Counted from the first letter of the stretch, positions 1 to 6,209 are shown. The stretch is 8,741 nucleotides of DNA from Actinomycetales bacterium (GCA_012799425.1 JAAZLF010000458.1:1-8741), one strand, 5' to 3'. Translations and numbers: made by a program. The notes: generated from the sequence alone by a model not told the origin.

Positions 1-1
1 C

Positions 2-295
2 CGCCGCTACAGCACCCGTGACATCACGCGCCTGCGGGAGATCCAGGCGCTGTCCCAGGATCAGGGCATCAACCTCGCCGGCATCAAGCGGATCCTCGAG
101 CTGCAGGACGAGGTCTCGGCGCTGGAGGGGAAGCTCGAGACCGTGCGCGAGCGGCTGAGCACGATGACCCCCGCGCAGCGCAGGGTCTTCTCCGCCGACC
201 GCGACGGCGAGATCAGCGCCCTGCGCCGCGGCGAGCGTCCCCGCCGGCGCAGCAGCAACGCCCTGGTGGTGTGGCGGCCCACCCGCCGCTCCTGA
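2..295 (+). CDS. hspR: HspR-type MerR family heat-shock repressor, C-terminal part (5' end outside window)
   Basis: The visible 97 residues are the C-terminal part of a MerR-family regulator; the start and most of the winged-helix DNA-binding domain lie upstream. The fragment opens with RRYSTRDITRLREIQALSQD, then GINLAGIKRILELQDEVSAL. This is the end of the MerR HTH domain running into a dimerising coiled coil, and the GINLAGIKRI segment is characteristic of actinobacterial HspR. The C-terminus has SSNALVVWRPTRRS, matching the conserved ALVVWRP tail I recall for HspR. From family knowledge, HspR represses dnaK/clpB-type heat-shock operons by binding HAIR inverted repeats, with DnaK as co-repressor, and is usually the last gene of dnaK-grpE-dnaJ-hspR. 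The upstream genes cannot be seen here. The tail is rich in arginine (RRGERPRRRSS). The TGA at 293-295 lies in the left arm of the hairpin at 287-308. An ordinary MerR regulator is the alternative, but the two motifs make HspR likely. Confidence 0.9.
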   Translation, partial: RRYSTRDITRLREIQALSQDQGINLAGIKRILELQDEVSALEGKLETVRERLSTMTPAQRRVFSADRDGEISALRRGERPRRRSSNALVVWRPTRRS

Positions 296-308
296 CCGCT
301 CAGGAGCG
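287..308. terminator. Bidirectional hairpin terminator overlapping both convergent stop codons
   Basis: CGCTCCTGA (287-295), the 4-base loop CCGC, then TCAGGAGCG (300-308) form a perfect 9-bp stem. The TGA of hspR ends the left arm, and the complement of the glycosyltransferase stop codon begins the right arm. No T-run follows on either strand, as is common for high-GC actinobacterial terminators. Termination in both directions is inferred from the convergent arrangement and was not observed. Confidence 0.7.
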
Positions 309-1397
309 CTGCGGCGGCACGACTCCGGCGAGCCGGTAGATCTCCTGCAGCTGCAGCGCCACCTGGCTGAGGTCCACGCCCTCCGCGGCCCGCCGCCCGG
401 CGCCCGTGAGGTCCTCGAGATCGCCGGCCAGCAGGGCGGAGAGCTTCCGTGCGAACTGCTCGGCGAACTCGGGCCCATCACCCGCGACCTGGTGCGTGAG
501 CACCCCGTCGGGCATCGCGTCCCGGTACAGCGGGATCCCGCGCACCAGCGTGGGGATCTCGCTCGCCAGCGCCTCCCACAGCACGATCCCCTCGGTCTCC
601 TCCTTGGTGAGGAAGGCGAACGCATCCGCTCCGGCGTACGCCTCCTTCACACGGTCCGCGTTCACGTATCCCGGGAACAGGGCGTTGGGCGGCGCGCCGG
701 CCAGCGCACGCTGCACCTCGGCGGTCAGCAGTCGCGGATCGGTGCGCCCATACCAGACGAAGGTCGTCCCCGGCATCTGACGGGCGACCTCGACCCAGTC
801 CAGGATCCCTTTGCGCACCAGCTGCATGCCCACGCTGATCACCACGGTGGCATCGGGAGCGAGGCCGAGCCCTTCGCGCAGTCGGGACCGCGCCGACGGG
901 TCCGGGCGGAAGAAGCTGGTGTCCACCCCATTGGACAGCACTCGGATCGGGGCGGTGATCCCGTACTTCTCGGCGGAGATCAGCTGCTGGGAGTACCCGC
1001 TGGGCGTGACGACCACGTCCCCGCGGCGGTACAGCAGCGAGATCCAGCGGCGGAACAGCGGGGCGAGACGGTTCGATCCGGTGAAGGAGTCCCGGAAGTC
1101 CTCCTCGGTGGAGTGAGCCCACACCAGCACCGGCCGTCGACGCAGCCGTGCCCAGGCCGCCAGCACGGGCGTGTCCGGGAACGGGGTGTTCAGGTGCACC
1201 ACGTCGAAGGGGCCCAGAGGATTCGTCACGACCTGGTGCCCGAGCGAGCGCACGGCCTTCTCCTGGTGGCGCATCGCAGCGCCGATGCCCGACTGATGGG
1301 CGAGGCGTGCGAGCCCGCGGGGCATCAGCACCCGCAGCGAACCGCTGGCGGGCGCATCCTGAGGGCGGCGCCGCGGGGCGCGAGAGCTCATGAGCAT
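300..1397 (-). CDS. GT4 glycosyltransferase, CpoA/LafA-like (second sugar of diglycosyl-diacylglycerol)
   Basis: A 365-residue GT-B glycosyltransferase of family GT4. The N-terminal acceptor domain starts near residue 21 (LRVLMPRG), followed by QSGIGAAMRHQEKAV (35-49), DVVHLNTPFP (65-74) and AHSTEEDFRDSF (94-105). The last resembles a signature I recall from Firmicute alpha-galactosyl/glucosyl-glucosyldiacylglycerol synthases. The C-terminal nucleotide-sugar domain has SNGVDTSFF (155-163) and the EX7E motif E267-E275 in EETEGIVLWE. There is no signal peptide; such enzymes work at the inner membrane face. The ATG at 1397 is chosen because GGAG at 1406-1409 is 8 bases away; the ATG at 1391 is in frame but further from it. 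The start lies 14 bases after the VTT gene, so the two are co-transcribed. By analogy it would add a second hexose to monoglycosyl-DAG. The donor sugar cannot be read from sequence; another lipid or polysaccharide GT4 role is possible. Confidence 0.85.
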   Translation of the reverse strand: MLMSSRAPRRRPQDAPASGSLRVLMPRGLARLAHQSGIGAAMRHQEKAVRSLGHQVVTNPLGPFDVVHLNTPFPDTPVLAAWARLRRRPVLVWAHSTEEDFRDSFTGSNRLAPLFRRWISLLYRRGDVVVTPSGYSQQLISAEKYGITAPIRVLSNGVDTSFFRPDPSARSRLREGLGLAPDATVVISVGMQLVRKGILDWVEVARQMPGTTFVWYGRTDPRLLTAEVQRALAGAPPNALFPGYVNADRVKEAYAGADAFAFLTKEETEGIVLWEALASEIPTLVRGIPLYRDAMPDGVLTHQVAGDGPEFAEQFARKLSALLAGDLEDLTGAGRRAAEGVDLSQVALQLQEIYRLAGVVPPQRS

Positions 1398-1405
1398 GGA
1401 AGGGA

Positions 1406-1409
1406 CTCC
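1406..1409 (-). promoter_or_regulatory. Ribosome binding site GGAG deciding the start at 1397
   Basis: GGAG on the minus strand lies 8 bases before the ATG at 1397 and 14 bases before the in-frame ATG at 1391, so the upstream ATG is favoured. The site falls between the VTT stop (1412-1414) and this start. Confidence 0.55.
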
Positions 1410-1411
1410 GT

Positions 1412-2065
1412 TCACCAGGGCAGGAAACGCATCACGAGGGCGCTGATGCCCACTCCGTAGGCGATCAGAGCCCACGGCTTGCACAGCAGGATGATCGCGG
1501 TATACGTGCGCCACCGCATCTTGGTCGTGCCGGCGATATAGCACAGCAGGTCGTCCGGCGCGACGGGCAGGGCGATCGCCAGGGCGAAAGCTCGCGTGAA
1601 GTGCGGGCTGCGGGTCCAGCCCAGGAACTTCTCGACCGTGCTCGGGCGGAAGATCCGCTCGATGAGCGAGAGCCCCACGTGCCGTGCGATGAGGAAGTTC
1701 AGCAGCGAGCCCGCGCACACGGCGATGTAGTTGTAGAGCGTGCCCTCGAGCGGACCGAACATCACGGGCCCGGCGAGCACCAGCAGGCCAGCAGGCACGA
1801 TCGGGAACACCACGGAGGCGACCGACGCGATCAGGAAGGCGACCGGCCCCCACGCCCCGAGCGAACCGATGAAGGCCTGCAGATTCTCGAGGGACTGCAG
1901 CACACCGGTCTGCAGGCCCCACCAGACCAGACCGATGCTGAGGGCGAGTCCCAGCAGCGGAGAGAAGCGGGCGGCGGTCCGCAGCGGATCCCGGTGCTGC
2001 GGTGCGGCGATGGTCCGTGGTGGGGCGGGACGTGCGAGAGGGACGGTATCCGTCTCGACGCTCAT
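1412..2065 (-). CDS. VTT-domain (TVP38/TMEM64, DedA superfamily) membrane protein
   Basis: A 217-residue integral membrane protein. A soluble, Pro-rich N-terminus of about 30 residues precedes a hydrophobic segment at 36-55. The VTT core follows: AWGPVAFLIA (71-80), then FPIVPAGLLVLAGPVMFG (87-104) with its re-entrant Pro/Gly pattern, a segment at 108-128, ALPVAPDDLLCYIAGTTKM (165-183) and a final helix near 188-214. PVAPDDLLCYIAGTTK fits the TVP38/TMEM64 branch. Related VTT/DedA proteins are now known as lipid scramblases or translocases (for example UptA for undecaprenyl phosphate, TMEM41B/VMP1 for phospholipids). The ATG overlaps the upstream stop as ATGA (2062-2065), so translation is probably coupled. 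Its position between two glycolipid glycosyltransferases suggests that it moves their lipid product or substrate across the membrane. That role is inference; family membership is secure. Confidence 0.88.
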   Translation of the reverse strand: MSVETDTVPLARPAPPRTIAAPQHRDPLRTAARFSPLLGLALSIGLVWWGLQTGVLQSLENLQAFIGSLGAWGPVAFLIASVASVVFPIVPAGLLVLAGPVMFGPLEGTLYNYIAVCAGSLLNFLIARHVGLSLIERIFRPSTVEKFLGWTRSPHFTRAFALAIALPVAPDDLLCYIAGTTKMRWRTYTAIILLCKPWALIAYGVGISALVMRFLPW

Positions 2066-3306
2066 GCCGCCACCGGTTCACGGCGGAGGATCGGGGCGCG
2101 GCGGTCGACAGCGCGCTGGTACACCTCCAGCACGTGGCGGCCGAACTCCTGCGCGCCGAACGTCGCGTGGGAGTGCTCCAGCGCCGCCACGGCCATCTGC
2201 TCGCGCCGCAGAGGCTCATCCAGCAGGCTGTCCAGGCACGCCGTGAACTGCGCCGCGTCCTCGTACAGCCATCCCGTGCGACCTTCGAGGACCACGTTCT
2301 CGAGCGATGGATCGCGGCGGGCCAGCAGCGGCAGACCGCTGGCCATCGCCTCGATGAAGGTCAGTCCCTGGGTCTCGCTGCGCGAAGCGCTGACGAACAC
2401 GTCCCCCACGCGGTACCAGCGCTGCACCTCCGCAGGATCCACCACTCCGGTGAAGCGGACACGATCCGCGATCCCGAGCGCCTGCGCGCGTGCTTCGAGC
2501 TCAGGGCGGTGCGGGCCGTCGCCCACCAGCACCAGCACGGTGTCGGCCCTGTCCGTGGCCGCGACCATGTCGAGGACCTCGTCGAGGTTCTTCTCCTTGG
2601 CCAGGCGGGAGATGGAGACCAGCACCCGCTGCCCCTCGGCGATCCCGAGGCTCGTGCGCAGCGAGCGGGCGTGGGCGAGCTCCTCCGCGCTGCGAGCCGG
2701 CCGGAACTTGTTCAGATCCAGACCGGTGGGGACCACGTGCAGGGGCCGGTCCACCCCGTACCCGGTGAGCAGCCGGGCGACCTTCGCCGTCGGGACGATC
2801 ACGGCATCGGCGGCCGCGAGCACGCGGCGGGAGAAGGTCTCCACCACCTTGCGGCCCATGGTGCGGCTGGGGGAGTAATAGTGCGTGTAGTCCTCGTAGA
2901 TCGTGTGGTATGTGTGCACCAGCGGCACCGACAGCGTGCGGGCGATGCGGCGCGCCCACACATAGGTCGAGAACTCGGCCTGGGAGTGGACCACGTCTGG
3001 TCGCCAGCGCAGGATGTCCTTGAGCACGCGGCGGCTCGAGGGCATGCCGATGCGGGCACGCTCGTACACCAGCGAGGCCGAGACCGAGCCGATCCGGTAC
3101 ACGCCGGGCTCATGATGAGGCCGGATCCCCTGGGAGAGGGTCAGCACCCGCACGTCGAGCCCGAGCGCGATGAGCTGTCGGCGCAGCGTCTGCACGGAGG
3201 CGACGACGCCGTTGACCACGGGCTCCCACCAATCGGTGGTGATCAGCACGCGCAGGGGGCGGTGGGGCTCCGCTGCCGCAGGAGGACCGGGGCGCTTCGT
3301 CAGCAT
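2062..3306 (-). CDS. GT4 glycosyltransferase, AlMGS/LafB-like (diacylglycerol glucosyltransferase candidate)
   Basis: 414 residues from the ATG at 3306. The GT-B fold starts with RVLITTDWWEPVVNGVVASV (19-38), the acceptor-domain opening of processive lipid GT4 enzymes. DVVHSQAEF (104-112) and VPLVHTYHTIYEDYTHYYSP (127-146) follow; the latter closely resembles bacterial monoglucosyl-diacylglycerol synthases as I recall them. The C-terminal donor domain has PTGLDLNKF (193-201), the R234/K237/K239 loop in SRLAKEKN, and the EX7E pair E311-E319 in ETQGLTFIE. It is the first gene of a three-gene operon and overlaps the VTT gene by four bases. The likely reaction is transfer of a hexose from a nucleotide sugar to diacylglycerol. 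PimA/MgtA-type mannosyltransferases are a close alternative. An in-frame ATG at 3429 would add 41 residues. I rejected that start because those codons are much poorer in third-position GC and GAGG sits 7 bases before 3306. Confidence 0.85.
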   Translation of the reverse strand: MLTKRPGPPAAAEPHRPLRVLITTDWWEPVVNGVVASVQTLRRQLIALGLDVRVLTLSQGIRPHHEPGVYRIGSVSASLVYERARIGMPSSRRVLKDILRWRPDVVHSQAEFSTYVWARRIARTLSVPLVHTYHTIYEDYTHYYSPSRTMGRKVVETFSRRVLAAADAVIVPTAKVARLLTGYGVDRPLHVVPTGLDLNKFRPARSAEELAHARSLRTSLGIAEGQRVLVSISRLAKEKNLDEVLDMVAATDRADTVLVLVGDGPHRPELEARAQALGIADRVRFTGVVDPAEVQRWYRVGDVFVSASRSETQGLTFIEAMASGLPLLARRDPSLENVVLEGRTGWLYEDAAQFTACLDSLLDEPLRREQMAVAALEHSHATFGAQEFGRHVLEVYQRAVDRRAPILRREPVAA

Positions 3307-3313
3307 GTTCACG

Positions 3314-3317
3314 CCTC
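3314..3317 (-). promoter_or_regulatory. Ribosome binding site GAGG deciding the start at 3306
   Basis: GAGG on the minus strand lies 7 bases before the ATG at 3306. The competing in-frame ATG at 3429 has no Shine-Dalgarno sequence, so this site is the main reason for the shorter gene model. Confidence 0.5.
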
Positions 3318-3367
3318 GAGGCTCCCACTCCTGCTGCGCGTGCGCGTCCCCCGAGCGGAGGAGAGGC

Positions 3368-3385
3368 ATCAGACCGAGGTCTGAT
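3368..3385. promoter_or_regulatory. Perfect 8-bp dyad, operator-like (ATCAGACC-GA-GGTCTGAT)
   Basis: ATCAGACC and GGTCTGAT form a perfect inverted repeat around a central GA. It lies between the probable transcription start of the glycolipid operon (near 3429) and the chosen start codon at 3306. The two-base centre is too tight for a stable RNA loop at full stem length, so a binding site for a dimeric repressor is more plausible than a hairpin. The regulator is unknown. Confidence 0.45.
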
Positions 3386-3435
3386 CCTCGATCGCCGCTT
3401 GGAGCGCCCTGAGCTGTCCGGCTGTTCATGATTTG

Positions 3436-3441
3436 AGCCTA
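3436..3441 (-). promoter_or_regulatory. -10 box (TAGGCT) of the glycolipid operon
   Basis: TAGGCT on the minus strand fits the actinobacterial TANNNT -10 element and ends 6 bases before an ATG at 3429. Transcription would start at or next to that ATG. The result is either a leaderless message with a 41-residue longer protein or a leader of about 123 bases before 3306. No good -35 element was seen at 16-19 bases. Confidence 0.4.
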
Positions 3442-3507
3442 CGACCGGGCTCCGAGGCGCGACACGGGGCACGCCCGACGGCTCCGGGAGACTTTCCCCC
3501 TAGAACA

Positions 3508-4005
3508 TCACCCGGCTACCTGGTAATGGGCTGTGAACGATGCGGAGCCGAGCTGCTGGGAGAAGATCGCGAAGCGCGTCCCCACATGCGGGTCCTCGGG
3601 ATCGGCGCCCAGAGTCTCCACGGGCAGGGCGTGGACAGAGAACTGGTAGCGGTGCGGGGCCCCGGGCGGCGGCTGCGGACCGTCGTAACCGGCGTTGCCG
3701 AAGTCGTTGCGGGCCTGCTTCAGCGAGGAGTCCTCCCGCGCCACCCCGAGCGGCAGCGACGTGGCGGTCGCAGGGATGTCCCACGCCACCCAGTGCCAGA
3801 ACCCCGAGCCCGTCGGCGCATCGGGGTCGTAGCAGGTCACCGCGAAGGAGCGGGTTCCCTCCGGGGCCCCTGACCACTGGAGGTCGGGGGAGAGGTTCTC
3901 CCCTCCGAGCGCCTCCACCAGCTGCTGGGGCGCGACCTCGCTGCCCGCGGGCGTGGCGGCCGAGGTGAGGACGAACGTCGGGGTGTCGGAGCTCGTGTGA
4001 TCCAT
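3508..4005 (-). CDS. PEBP family protein (YbhB/YbcL, Raf kinase inhibitor-like)
   Basis: 165 residues, the normal length of bacterial PEBPs. The phosphatidylethanolamine-binding fold is marked by NLSPDLQWSGAPEGT (37-51), the anion-site motif YDPDAP (59-64) with FWHW around His71, and GYDGPQPPPGAPHRY (106-120) followed by QFSVHALP. No signal peptide or membrane segment is present, so it is probably cytosolic. Bacterial members bind small anionic or phospholipid-like ligands, and their biological role is poorly defined. The gene is divergent from the ligase at 4077 and lies 201 bases upstream of the glycolipid operon start on the same strand. It has its own promoter, and a message running on into that operon is possible. 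The ATG at 4005 directly follows GGAGGG, too close for a normal Shine-Dalgarno, so leaderless translation is likely. Its membership is clear; a link to the envelope genes is only positional. Confidence 0.92.
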   Translation of the reverse strand: MDHTSSDTPTFVLTSAATPAGSEVAPQQLVEALGGENLSPDLQWSGAPEGTRSFAVTCYDPDAPTGSGFWHWVAWDIPATATSLPLGVAREDSSLKQARNDFGNAGYDGPQPPPGAPHRYQFSVHALPVETLGADPEDPHVGTRFAIFSQQLGSASFTAHYQVAG

Positions 4006-4011
4006 CCCTCC

Positions 4012-4040
4012 AGCGTAGGCATCGTGCCCGAGTGTGTCGA
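4012..4040 (-). promoter_or_regulatory. Promoter of the PEBP gene (TCGACA-17-TACGCT, leaderless)
   Basis: On the minus strand, TCGACA (4035-4040, one mismatch to TTGACA) is 17 bases from TACGCT (4012-4017). The -10 box ends 6 bases before the ATG at 4005, which puts the predicted transcription start at the A of the start codon. This is the best-formed promoter in the window. Confidence 0.6.
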
Positions 4041-4041
4041 G

Positions 4042-4061
4042 GAGGCCCGGGCAGAGGCCTC
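4042..4061. repeat. Inverted repeat GAGGCC / GGCCTC in the divergent promoter region
   Basis: GAGGCC (4042-4047) and GGCCTC (4056-4061) are perfect 6-bp arms separated by 8 bases. They lie immediately upstream of the -10 box for the ligase at 4077 and next to the -35 of the PEBP promoter. The site could be an operator acting on either gene, but short GC-rich arms like these also occur by chance. Confidence 0.3.
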
Positions 4062-4063
4062 GT

Positions 4064-4069
4064 TACACT
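4064..4069 (+). promoter_or_regulatory. -10 box (TACACT) of the ligase-racemase operon, leaderless start
   Basis: TACACT ends 7 bases before the ATG at 4077, and no Shine-Dalgarno lies in the GACGAAC between them. This fits a leaderless transcript beginning at the start codon. No recognisable -35 is present at 16-19 bases (GC-rich sequence there), so the promoter may depend on an activator or on the -10 alone. Confidence 0.5.
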
Positions 4070-4076
4070 GACGAAC

Positions 4077-5420
4077 ATGCCTGAGAACGCCTCCGACGCG
4101 TCCGCCGTCGAATTCACGCCCGTCGTCGTCGGTGGGGACATCGGCGCCTACTCCCTCGCACGGGCGTTCCACGAGGCGTACGGGATCCGCACCGTGGTCG
4201 TCTCCCGCCTGGCGGGTTGGGTGGTGGGAACCTCCTCGCTCATCGACAACGTGCGCTGCGAGGACCCCTTCGACCCCGCGGCCCTCGCCCCCGTGCTGCA
4301 GGAGATCGCCGATGCCCGCCCGGGGCGGCCGCTGCTGCTGCTCGGCTCGGCCGATGCGACGGTCAAGCCCATCATCCGGATCCGCGACGAGATCGGCCTC
4401 GACGAGCGATACATCGCCCCGTACATCGACCTGGACACCTTCGCGGCGGCGACCGAGAAGCAGAACTTCACCCGCCTGTGCCAGGACCTCGGCGTCGACC
4501 ACCCGGGCACGTTGGTGGTCGACCTGGCCGAGGAGATCCCCTCGGAGCTCGAGGTGCCCTTCGCCTTCCCCGTGATCGCGAAGCCGGCCGAGGTCTCCGA
4601 ATGGAAGCGGATCGAGTTCCCGGGCAAGAACAAGGTCCACACCGTCGCCACGCCCCAGGAGCTGCGCGAGCTGCTGACCATGATCCGCGGGGCCGGGTAC
4701 CGCGAGTCGATCATCGTCCAGGACCGCATCCCGGGAGACGACCAGTACATGCGGATCCTCACCGTCTACTGCGACGCCGATTCCCGTGTCCGCTTCGCGT
4801 CCTACGGGCACACGCTGCTGGAGGAGCACGCACCGGGAGCGATCGGCAACCCGGCGGCGATCATCACCGGGGTGGATCGTGAGATGGTCGCCCAGGCACA
4901 GCGCCTGTGCGAGGAGCTGGGCTGGGTCGGCTACGCCAACTTCGATCTCAAGCATGATCGGCGCGACGGCCGCACCAAGTTCTTCGAGCTCAATCCGCGG
5001 CTGGGACGGTCGAACTATTACGTCACCGCCGGCGGCCACAACCCCGTCACCTGGTACGTGGATGAGCACCTGCGGGCCGCCCTGCCCCAGCAGGGGCCCG
5101 GCTCCGGGATCGGAGAGGACGGCATCCTCCAGGAGCAGCCCGAGGTGCTCTACACGGTGGTGCCGCTGTCCCTGGTCAAGAGGTACACCACCCTTCCCGA
5201 GGCCAGGGCGCGCCTGCGCCGGGTGCTGAAGGCCCGTCGCATCGGCAACCCCCTGCACTACCCCGGGGTGGACGATTCCCTCTCCCGCCGCCGGTACATC
5301 CTGGCCGCGAGCCTGAACTCCGTGCTGAAGTTCCAGCGCTACTACCGGCCCGAGGGCGGTGACCGCTTCAGCCGCCTGCTCCGCCGACGCTCCGGAGCGG
5401 CAGCGGAGGACAGGGCGTGA
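4077..5420 (+). CDS. ATP-grasp carboxylate-amine ligase, D-aspartate ligase-like (peptidoglycan bridge)
   Basis: 447 residues, near the length of the D-aspartate ligases of Enterococcus faecium (Aslfm) and Lactococcus. The N-terminal domain begins TPVVVGGDIGAYSLARAFHE (14-33). The ATP-grasp domain has a nucleotide-binding Lys169 in VIAKP, a Gly-rich loop near FPGKNK (181-186), VQDRIPGDD (214-222), and metal-binding residues Asp290 (YANFDLK), Glu304 and Asn306 (FFELNPRLGRSN). By family knowledge such enzymes use ATP to join a D-amino-acid carboxylate to the side-chain amine of stem-peptide residue 3 in the cytoplasm. The next gene is an aspartate racemase overlapping by GTGA, the pairing I recall for lactococcal asl/racD. 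That pairing makes D-Asp the expected substrate. The residue at position 3 (Lys or DAP) cannot be told from here. The start at 4077 is preferred over an in-frame GTG at 4032, which lies upstream of the promoter. Another amino-acid ligase activity is the main alternative. Confidence 0.82.
   Translation: MPENASDASAVEFTPVVVGGDIGAYSLARAFHEAYGIRTVVVSRLAGWVVGTSSLIDNVRCEDPFDPAALAPVLQEIADARPGRPLLLLGSADATVKPIIRIRDEIGLDERYIAPYIDLDTFAAATEKQNFTRLCQDLGVDHPGTLVVDLAEEIPSELEVPFAFPVIAKPAEVSEWKRIEFPGKNKVHTVATPQELRELLTMIRGAGYRESIIVQDRIPGDDQYMRILTVYCDADSRVRFASYGHTLLEEHAPGAIGNPAAIITGVDREMVAQAQRLCEELGWVGYANFDLKHDRRDGRTKFFELNPRLGRSNYYVTAGGHNPVTWYVDEHLRAALPQQGPGSGIGEDGILQEQPEVLYTVVPLSLVKRYTTLPEARARLRRVLKARRIGNPLHYPGVDDSLSRRRYILAASLNSVLKFQRYYRPEGGDRFSRLLRRRSGAAAEDRA
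5405..5409 (+). promoter_or_regulatory. Ribosome binding site GGAGG of the racemase gene
   Basis: GGAGG lies inside the end of the ligase gene, 7 bases before the GTG at 5417. It fixes that GTG as the start and allows re-initiation at the overlapping stop codon (GTGA, 5417-5420). Confidence 0.75.
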
Positions 5421-6199
5421 GCGAGGTGCCGCAGGCCGCGGCACCAGAGGGACCGGGCGGTCGGCTGGACCTCGAGGACTGGTCCCGGCCCGTGGTCGGC
5501 GTGCTCGGGGGTCTCGGTCCTGCGGCGACCTCCGTGTTCCTGGACGTGCTGATCCGAGCCACCGTGGCCGGCACCGACCAGGAGCATCTCGACCTGCTGG
5601 TGTCCCAGCACTCCACCACACCGGATCGGACGGCGGGGATCCTCGAACCGGGAGCGCCGGATCCCGGCCCGGTCATCGTTCGCGATGCCGTGATGCTCCA
5701 GCGCGCCGGCGTGGATCTGCTCGTGCTGCCCTGCAACACCGCCCACCACTACGCGCGCCAGGTCGAAGCGGCCACCACCATCCCGCTGCTGAGCATCGTC
5801 GAGACGACCGCTCGCGCGGCCGTGCAGCGCGCGCAGGGCGAGCCCGTCGCCGTCTTCGCGACCGAGGGCAACATCCATGCCGAGGTCTACCAGGACGCGA
5901 TCCGTGCCCACGGAGGGACGCCCCTGGTCCCCGACCGCACCGTCCAGGACGACATCAACCACCTCATCTACGGACAGGTCAAGGCCGGGGCGCCGGTGGA
6001 CACCGCACTCTTCGACGCCTGCACCGATCGCATGATCGCGCGCGGGGCGAGCGTCGCGGTGCTGGGCTGCACCGAGCTGTCAGTCGTGTACGACCAGCAC
6101 GGGTACCGCGGCGATCAGCGTCTGGTCGACTCGCTCACCGAGCTCGCCCGGATCACCGTCCTCCGCGCCGGCAAGGAGCTCACCGAGCTCTTCCGCTGA
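5417..6199 (+). CDS. Aspartate/glutamate racemase family protein (aspartate racemase candidate)
   Basis: 260 residues of the PLP-independent Asp/Glu racemase superfamily. VVGVLGGLGPAATSVFLDVL (26-45) is the N-terminal signature of the aspartate racemase branch, unlike the DSGxGG opening of MurI glutamate racemases. The two catalytic cysteines are Cys106 in LPCNTAHH and Cys218 in LGCTEL, at the usual places in the two half-domains. It would interconvert L- and D-aspartate in the cytosol. The first 20 or so residues (MSEVPQAAAPEGPGG) look disordered. It starts with GTG inside the stop codon of the upstream ligase, with GGAGG 7 bases upstream, so the two products are probably made in fixed proportion. 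The context argues that its D-Asp feeds the ligase. Use of glutamate or another amino acid cannot be excluded from sequence. Confidence 0.88.
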   Translation: MSEVPQAAAPEGPGGRLDLEDWSRPVVGVLGGLGPAATSVFLDVLIRATVAGTDQEHLDLLVSQHSTTPDRTAGILEPGAPDPGPVIVRDAVMLQRAGVDLLVLPCNTAHHYARQVEAATTIPLLSIVETTARAAVQRAQGEPVAVFATEGNIHAEVYQDAIRAHGGTPLVPDRTVQDDINHLIYGQVKAGAPVDTALFDACTDRMIARGASVAVLGCTELSVVYDQHGYRGDQRLVDSLTELARITVLRAGKELTELFR

Positions 6200-6209
6200 G
6201 GCTGTGCAC

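Noticed and set aside
300..2219. A 639-codon open frame on the minus strand spanning the VTT gene and the second glycosyltransferase.
   Set aside because: Only the part below 1397 has glycosyltransferase motifs. The upstream part is a +1 shadow of the VTT gene, rich in Arg/Ala/Pro with no membrane segments. The VTT frame is clearly the real one.
2002..3384. A plus-strand frame of 460 codons opposite the first glycosyltransferase.
   Set aside because: It shows His/Arg/Gly-rich low-complexity translation, no start signal and no recognisable domain. The opposite strand carries a clear GT4 enzyme.
4032..4076. An in-frame GTG at 4032 as an upstream start of the first ligase.
   Set aside because: It lies upstream of the TACACT box, has no ribosome binding site, and the added residues do not resemble the family N-terminus.
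3837..5621. A long minus-strand frame (594 codons) opposite the ligase gene.
   Set aside because: It is antisense to a gene with intact catalytic motifs and has the Asp/Gly/Val/Arg-rich composition typical of antisense frames at about 70% GC.
5417..6199. Glutamate racemase MurI for cell-wall D-Glu.
   Set aside because: The N-terminus is GVLGGLGPAAT, of the aspartate racemase branch, and lacks the DSGxGG opening of MurI. The neighbouring ligase also favours D-Asp.
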